Positions 62,825 to 64,000 of a DNA stretch of 64,000 nt are shown one piece after another. Origin of the DNA: Macrotis lagotis. Taxonomy: Eukaryota > Chordata > Mammalia > Peramelemorphia > Peramelidae. The stretch covers positions 197,072,714-197,136,713 of the forward strand of contig NC_133665.1 in assembly GCF_037893015.1 (NCBI RefSeq), in the 5' to 3' direction. The number at the start of each line of letters is the position of its first letter. Position 1 is the stretch's first letter. The position numbers and the translations under genes are program-made. The notes below the pieces were generated by a model, which made no database searches, was not told the DNA's origin, and saw only the letters and a program-made list of their open reading frames with translations.

Positions 62825-64000
62825 ATCCCATTGGTTTTGCTTGTGCAAAACTTTTTAAATTTTAAATAACCAAAATTATCTTTTATATTTTGTAATGCTC
62901 TCTATTTCTACTTTGGACCTAAAAATCTGCCCTTATTTATAAATCTGTCAGCTAAAACTATTCCACAATCTCTTAATTTGCTTATGGTATTACCCTTTTG
63001 GTGTAAATCATGTACCCATTTTGACTTTATCTTGATATATGGTATGAGATGTTGGTCTCTATCAGGTTCTGCCTTACTGATTTCCAGTTTTCCCAGCAGT
63101 TTTTGCCAATGTGGTTTTACTCCAAAAGTTTAGCTCTCTGGGTTTATCTTATACTCGCCTAATCCATTACAATGATCCACCACTATATTTCTTTGCCAGT
63201 ACCATATTGTTTTGGTAACTATTGCTTTATAGTACAGTTAGATATCTAAAACACCTAAACCACTTTCTTTCAAATTTTTTATTTCATTGATTCACTGGAT
63301 ATCCTTGAACTTCTGTTCTTTTGGATGAATTTATTATTTTTATTTTTTCTGTTTTTAATTTTTCTAGCTCTACAAACTGTTTTTGATAGTTTGATTGGCA
63401 TTCCCTGAATAAGTAGATTTAGAGAGAATTGTCGTTTTTATTTATTGGCTTAGTTACCCATGAGCAATTAATATTTTCTAATTGTTTAGATCTGTGAAAA
63501 ATATTTTATAGTAGTGTTCAAATAGTTTCTGTCTTGTCAAATGTTTATATTCTCTCCATTTATTTTAAATGCAATTTCTCTTTTTTATCTCTTGTTACTG
63601 GACTTTTTTGGTTGAAAAAAAAGAAATGCTAATGACTTATGTGGGTTTATTTTGCATCCTGCAACTTTTCTAGACTTGTTCATAATTTCAAGTAGTTTTT
63701 AGTTGATATTCTAGGATTTCCAGTTAATTGCTATAGCTAATATTTCTAGCACAATATTAAATAATAGAGGGATAATGGACATCCTTGCTTCATCTCTAAT
63801 GATATTGGGAATGTGTCTGTCTTGTCCTCATTACAGATAATGCTTGTTGATGCTTTTAGAGAGAGACTGCTTTTCATTTATTCCTATGCTCTCTAGTGTT
63901 TTTTAATAGGAATGGATGCTATATTTTGCCAAAGGCTTTTTTCAAAGTTAGTCCATTCTAACTTCCAGTGAAGGTTGTTTTCTTTTTCAGTTTTTCTTTA
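62825..64000 (-). repeat. L1 LINE, antisense, running off the window
   Basis: AT-rich antisense ORF2-like sequence ('tggtatgagatgttggtctc', 'agatttagagagaattgtcg', 'tccttgcttcatctctaatg'). It continues past base 64000. Confidence 0.75.

Overview
The window looks like nuclear DNA from a marsupial. It is full of tRNA-derived CORE/MIR-type SINEs (antisense copies carry the familiar 'gcaaggcaatggggttaagtg' type segment), L1, L2 and RTE-like LINE pieces. It has no Alu-type repeats, and its genes have spliceosomal introns. The exact species cannot be read from the sequence. GC content swings strongly: the gene starts are CpG-rich and carry GC-rich minisatellites, while L1-filled introns are AT-rich.

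Gene order is GNGT1 (last coding exon only, +), GNG11 (+), an acyl-CoA dehydrogenase gene (+, nine coding exons over 32 kb) and BET1 (-). GNGT1, GNG11 and BET1 are neighbours on human chromosome 7q21, so this is the same conserved block. The unexpected member is the dehydrogenase, which sits between GNG11 and BET1. It reads through as an intact 426-residue enzyme with a mitochondrial-type leader. It resembles LCAD/IVD-type enzymes but is none of the human ACAD proteins I know. It probably corresponds to what is called 'probable acyl-CoA dehydrogenase 6' in non-placental vertebrates.

Layout: 1-3393 upstream or intronic DNA of GNGT1; 3394-3775 GNGT1 end; 3.8-8.2 kb repeats; 8.25-13.77 kb GNG11; 13.8-46.8 kb dehydrogenase; 47.5-51.3 kb BET1, convergent with the dehydrogenase; 51.58-52.99 kb a 32-unit minisatellite just upstream of the BET1 promoter; 53-64 kb intergenic repeats with no gene I can support.

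Dehydrogenase intron 1 holds a nearly intact full-length retrocopy of JPT2 (HN1L) in antisense, inserted in an older L1 with a short target-site duplication, and an unidentified processed mRNA 3' end with a SINE inside it. Intron 4 and intron 8 are built mostly of L1 and a LINE whose coding end resembles a zinc-finger-tailed reverse transcriptase. The two G-gamma genes encode farnesylated G-protein subunits, BET1 encodes an ER-Golgi SNARE, and the dehydrogenase is a predicted mitochondrial flavoenzyme. They share a location, not a pathway. I saw no endogenous retrovirus with recognisable genes.
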